Source: Rhizobium altiplani
Lineage (GTDB): Bacteria > Pseudomonadota > Alphaproteobacteria > Rhizobiales > Rhizobiaceae
Length of the DNA: 41,838 bases
NCBI RefSeq assembly: GCF_001542405.1
Contig: NZ_LNCD01000150.1
Location: 1-41,838, forward strand
Direction of reading: 5' to 3'
A program made the translations under genes and the position numbers. The notes beneath the pieces are model-generated. The model had not been told where the DNA came from. It did not search any database and saw nothing but the letters and a program-made list of their open reading frames with translations. Numbering within the stretch: the stretch's first letter is position 1; the number at the start of each line of letters is the position of its first letter. This document shows, one piece after another, positions 39,234 through 41,838 of the stretch.

Positions 39234-39586
39234 TCGGAGTTTCGCCAAATGGCGTGAAGATCATGGTTGCGACGCAACCCGTCGACTTCCGGCGCGGCAT
39301 GAATGGCCTGGTAGCTTTGGTGGCGTCAGCCCTTGCGGCCGATCCCTATTGTGGCGACGTGTTCGTGTTCCGCGCCAAGCGTCTTGATCGGCTTCGCTGC
39401 ATTTATTGGGACGGATCAGGCATGATCCTAGCGACGAAGTGGTTGGAGGCGGGCAAGTTCGTTTGGCCTCCGATCCGCGATGGCGCTATGCAGATGAGTG
39501 CCCAGGAGTTCTCGCTTTTGCTGGCCGGCATTGACTGGACGCGCGTCAAACGAAACGCGGTGAGGAGGCCCTCAAAAGCAGGCTGA
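39230..39586 (+). CDS. tnpB: IS66 accessory protein TnpB
   Basis: The 118-residue protein has the IS66 Orf2 pattern: VKIMVATQPVDFRRGMNGLV near the start, then DVFVFRAKRLDRLRCIYWDG SGMILATKWLEAGKFVWP. Start is GTG, overlapping the tnpA stop (GTGA). Its biochemical role in transposition is not known. It is intact and full length. Confidence 0.93.
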   Translation: MIGVSPNGVKIMVATQPVDFRRGMNGLVALVASALAADPYCGDVFVFRAKRLDRLRCIYWDGSGMILATKWLEAGKFVWPPIRDGAMQMSAQEFSLLLAGIDWTRVKRNAVRRPSKAG

Positions 39587-39634
39587 TCCTATTGGTTTTG
39601 CTTGAAGATTCAGACCCGTGTGGTAGGGTCTGTC

Positions 39635-41209
39635 ATGCCGCTTCGACCCGATCCCTTGCCCCAGGATGCTGCGCAATTGACCCGGATCATTCTCTCGCTC
39701 GACGAAGAGAATGCCGATCTCAAGGCGCGCGTTGCCTTCCTTGAGCGCCAGCTCTTCGGGACGAAATCGGAGAAGATGACGACGATCGATCCAACGCAGG
39801 CAATGCTCGATCTTGGCGATCTAGGCGACATTCCCGTTGCTGCCAATGACGATGTCGCGCCGGTCGATGAAGACAAAACGCAGGCACGGCGATCGCCAGC
39901 CCGCAATATCGGCCGTTTGCCGAAACACCTTCCGCGTTATGACGAGCTCATCGAGCCAGCGAGCAAGACTTGCCCCTGCTGTTCGTTCGAACTTCATTGC
40001 ATCGGCACTGATGTCAGCGAGGCGCTCGACATCGTGCCTGCAGTAGTCCGGGTGAAACGGACGATCCGGCCACGCTATGCATGCCGGGCTTGCGAGAGTG
40101 GCATCGTGCAAGCACCCGCACCAGCACGCATCATGGACGGCGGCATGGTGACCACGGCGTTTGCAGCCCATGTCGCCGTTTCGAAGTTTGCCTGGCATTT
40201 GCCGCTGCATCGCCAGGCGCAGATGCTGGCCTCCTGCGGCGTCATCATTGATCGCGGTACGCTCGGGGCATGGGTCACGCGGGTCGCCTGGTGGCTCGAA
40301 CTTCTCTACGATGCACTCACCGCCTTCATCCGCTCGCAGCCGAGGGTGTTCTGTGACGAGACGCCACTTCCGCGCCTCGATCCGGGGCGCAAACGAACCA
40401 AGGTCTGCCAGTTATGGGCACAAGCGGTTGACGATCGGCCATGGAACGGTCCGGCGCCGCCGGCGGTGGCCTACATTTTTGCCGAAAGCCGCAGCGCTCG
40501 CGAGATCGAGGGGCAACTGTCGTCGTTCGCCGGCGTGCTTCAGGTTGATGGATATCAAGCCTATAAAACCATGGTCAAACGACGCGGCAAGAGCAACGTT
40601 GCCCCCATGCGGCTGGCCTTCTGCCTCGCTCATGCACGGCGAAAGTTCGTTGACGTCGTCAAACTGACCGGCTCTTCGGAGGCCTTGTCGATCCTTGCCA
40701 GGATTGCCGAAATCTATCGCATCGAAGCAAAACTACGAGGGGAAGATGAAGATACCCGGCTTAGCGGCAGGCGTCGTGAGGCAGCTCCCATCATGAGAGA
40801 ACTGAAGGTCCATCTCACCGAACTGAGCGACGAGGTGTCGTCGAAATCGGCACTTGGCAAGGCAGTCACTTACATGCTCAACCACTGGAGCGGATTGACA
40901 GCCTTTCTAGAGGATGGCCGGATCGAGGTGGACTCCAATGTCGTCGAGCGTTCCATGAAATCCGTGGCTTTGACGAGAAAGAACTCATTATTCGTGGGCA
41001 ACGAGCGGGGTGGAAAGACCTTCGCTGTCCTGGCATCGCTCGTGAACACGGCAAAGCTTAACGGCGTGGACCCCGACGTCTGGCTTGCCGATGTGCTGGA
41101 GCGCATCATCTCCGGCAAAGTGAAAGCCAACGAGATGGAGAGCCTTTTGCCTTGGGCCTGGAAGGCGGAACGCGAAGCGATGACACAGCAGGAGCGACAA
41201 GCGGCATGA
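39635..41209 (+). CDS. tnpC: IS66 transposase TnpC (DDE type)
   Basis: The 524-residue transposase has an N-terminal coiled-coil/leucine-zipper stretch (SLDEENADLKARVAFLERQL F), a Cys-containing zinc finger (TCPCCSFELHCIG, then CRACESG) and the DDE catalytic domain. Likely acidic residues are the Asp of FCDETPL, the Asp of LQVDGYQAY and the Glu of NVVERSM. The C-terminal GSERGGKTFAVLAS-like segment is present as GNERGGKTFAVLASLVNTAK. The start at 39635 gives the normal family length; the TTG upstream at 39602 is not needed. It catalyses excision and insertion of the element. Confidence 0.94.
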   Translation: MPLRPDPLPQDAAQLTRIILSLDEENADLKARVAFLERQLFGTKSEKMTTIDPTQAMLDLGDLGDIPVAANDDVAPVDEDKTQARRSPARNIGRLPKHLPRYDELIEPASKTCPCCSFELHCIGTDVSEALDIVPAVVRVKRTIRPRYACRACESGIVQAPAPARIMDGGMVTTAFAAHVAVSKFAWHLPLHRQAQMLASCGVIIDRGTLGAWVTRVAWWLELLYDALTAFIRSQPRVFCDETPLPRLDPGRKRTKVCQLWAQAVDDRPWNGPAPPAVAYIFAESRSAREIEGQLSSFAGVLQVDGYQAYKTMVKRRGKSNVAPMRLAFCLAHARRKFVDVVKLTGSSEALSILARIAEIYRIEAKLRGEDEDTRLSGRRREAAPIMRELKVHLTELSDEVSSKSALGKAVTYMLNHWSGLTAFLEDGRIEVDSNVVERSMKSVALTRKNSLFVGNERGGKTFAVLASLVNTAKLNGVDPDVWLADVLERIISGKVKANEMESLLPWAWKAEREAMTQQERQAA

Positions 41210-41769
41210 CACAGAACAGCCAGGAGATGACGCCGCGACCGAAGCTCGATGACGACGCATTCGAAGCCTTTATCAGGAGACGTCGTCCGCCATCGCCTAT
41301 CTGGTCAATGAGCAGACTCGATGGTTATCTTACGGCCCTCATCATCGGCCCCAGGTTCATCGACCCACGGCAATGGATCCCGGAACTGACCGGCCCGGAT
41401 GCCCTAAACCTGCCGATGGAAACAACCGAACATCGGGCCGTGCAGACGATCGTTGCAGAGTATAATCGGATATCTGCAAGCCTTTCCGAGAGACCGAAAG
41501 ACCACCGGCCAAGGTTCACCCAGATCGATGATCAGACCCTTGATCCATTTGATTGGGACATCTGCTTTCTCATTGGAACACGACACGCGCCAAGGCTTTG
41601 GCAGCCTGTCCTTCGAGGTCATGCCGTCACTGGGGATATCATTGCGCCGATCCGCAAGCTCGGCGAGGTAAAACGGAAAGCGACCCACCAGGATGCTGCT
41701 GCCGTCGCCGAAGCACTCGTCAATATCCGAACCTATTTTATGCCGAAGCGGGCAAAGCAGAAGTTCTGA
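41206..41769 (+). CDS. IS66 fourth gene, UPF0149/YecA-like protein
   Basis: The ATG at 41206 overlaps the stop of tnpC (ATGA). The 187-residue product carries SRLDGYLTALIIGPRFIDPR QWIPEL, a pattern typical of UPF0149/YecA-type proteins, which are helical cytoplasmic proteins of unclear role. Some rhizobial IS66 elements carry such an extra gene after tnpC, so it is part of the element, as a passenger or helper. The end of the protein is basic (PKRAKQKF). Function in transposition unproven. Confidence 0.8.
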   Translation: MTQNSQEMTPRPKLDDDAFEAFIRRRRPPSPIWSMSRLDGYLTALIIGPRFIDPRQWIPELTGPDALNLPMETTEHRAVQTIVAEYNRISASLSERPKDHRPRFTQIDDQTLDPFDWDICFLIGTRHAPRLWQPVLRGHAVTGDIIAPIRKLGEVKRKATHQDAAAVAEALVNIRTYFMPKRAKQKF

Positions 41770-41816
41770 CCGAGAGCCAGAAAGCCAGAAACCTATTTAG
41801 TCAAATCACGAAAGCC

Positions 41817-41838
41817 GTGGGCCATTCGTTGCGCTCAC
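41817..41838. repeat. IS66 right inverted repeat
   Basis: The last 22 bases of the window end in ttgcgctcac and are the inverted partner of 38682-38703 (19 of 22 identical). The element therefore ends exactly at the last base given, and the target duplication on this side cannot be seen. Confidence 0.85.

Larger units (their letters stand above)
38682..41838 (+). mobile_element. IS66-family insertion sequence (four genes), complete
   Basis: Imperfect terminal repeats match 19 of 22 bases: left 38682-38703, starting GTGAGCGCGACGAA; right 41817-41838, which on the other strand starts GTGAGCGCAACGAA. They frame tnpA, tnpB, tnpC and a fourth gene in one direction. IS66 elements usually end in GTAAGCG-like sequence and make 8-bp target duplications. 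The eight bases left of the element are agttcatc; the right flank is outside the window. Every gene looks intact, so the element may still be mobile. Confidence 0.9.

Overview
The window looks like accessory DNA, probably plasmid or genomic-island, from an alphaproteobacterium of the Rhizobium/Agrobacterium/Sinorhizobium group. The clues are high-GC coding bias, an ArdC-type antirestriction gene, rhizobial small hypothetical proteins, a CUT1 sugar ABC cassette with a LacI regulator, and a four-gene IS66 element. No rRNA, tRNA or CRISPR was seen. The taxon is inferred from gene style, not from a marker gene.

Region by region: 1-4.7 kb is patchy. It holds the start of an ardC-like gene running off the left edge, small hypothetical genes, an XRE regulator, and decayed phage-type lysis genes (lysozyme and GH19-like). 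A chimeric scar at 4.2-4.5 kb joins a fragment of an oxidoreductase gene to a fragment of a hipA gene. 4.7-7.5 kb carries a Fic-domain protein, preceded by a striking array of nine ~15-bp repeats spaced alternately ~20 and ~30 bp, and a PHB-depolymerase-like esterase.

8.1-20.0 kb is a coherent amino-sugar uptake and catabolism locus, all on the minus strand except its LacI-type regulator. One operon encodes a NagB-like deaminase, a SIS sugar isomerase, NagA, and a neutral-ceramidase-like hydrolase. A second encodes a binding protein, two permeases, an AGE-family epimerase, an ATPase and a Gfo/Idh/MocA oxidoreductase. Each operon is preceded by a near-identical palindrome with the core ATGCAACCGGTTGC, the expected LacI-family operator. 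20.0-22.8 kb holds a hipA C-terminal remnant, a Phd/RelB-type antitoxin with a frameshifted PemK/MazF-like toxin, a LysR regulator and a small XRE protein.

23.0-38.4 kb is a surface-polysaccharide island. It has a GT25 glycosyltransferase, two proteins resembling the GT29/DUF115 fold, a KpsF/KdsD arabinose-5-phosphate isomerase, a hexapeptide acetyltransferase, a GT8-like transferase, a DUF4910 protein and a large 608-residue predicted polysaccharide protein. Upstream of these on the minus strand is a tightly packed set: DRE-TIM aldolase, AMP-dependent acid ligase, VOC protein, cyclase/formamidase-like hydrolase, acyl carrier protein, AAC(3)-like N-acyltransferase and methyltransferase. I read this as a dedicated pathway that builds an unusual carboxylic acid, activates it on a carrier protein and attaches it to an amino sugar of the polysaccharide. 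It is the best candidate here for an undescribed system.

38.7-41.8 kb is a complete IS66-family element with tnpA, tnpB, tnpC and a UPF0149-like fourth gene. Its right inverted repeat ends exactly at the end of the window.
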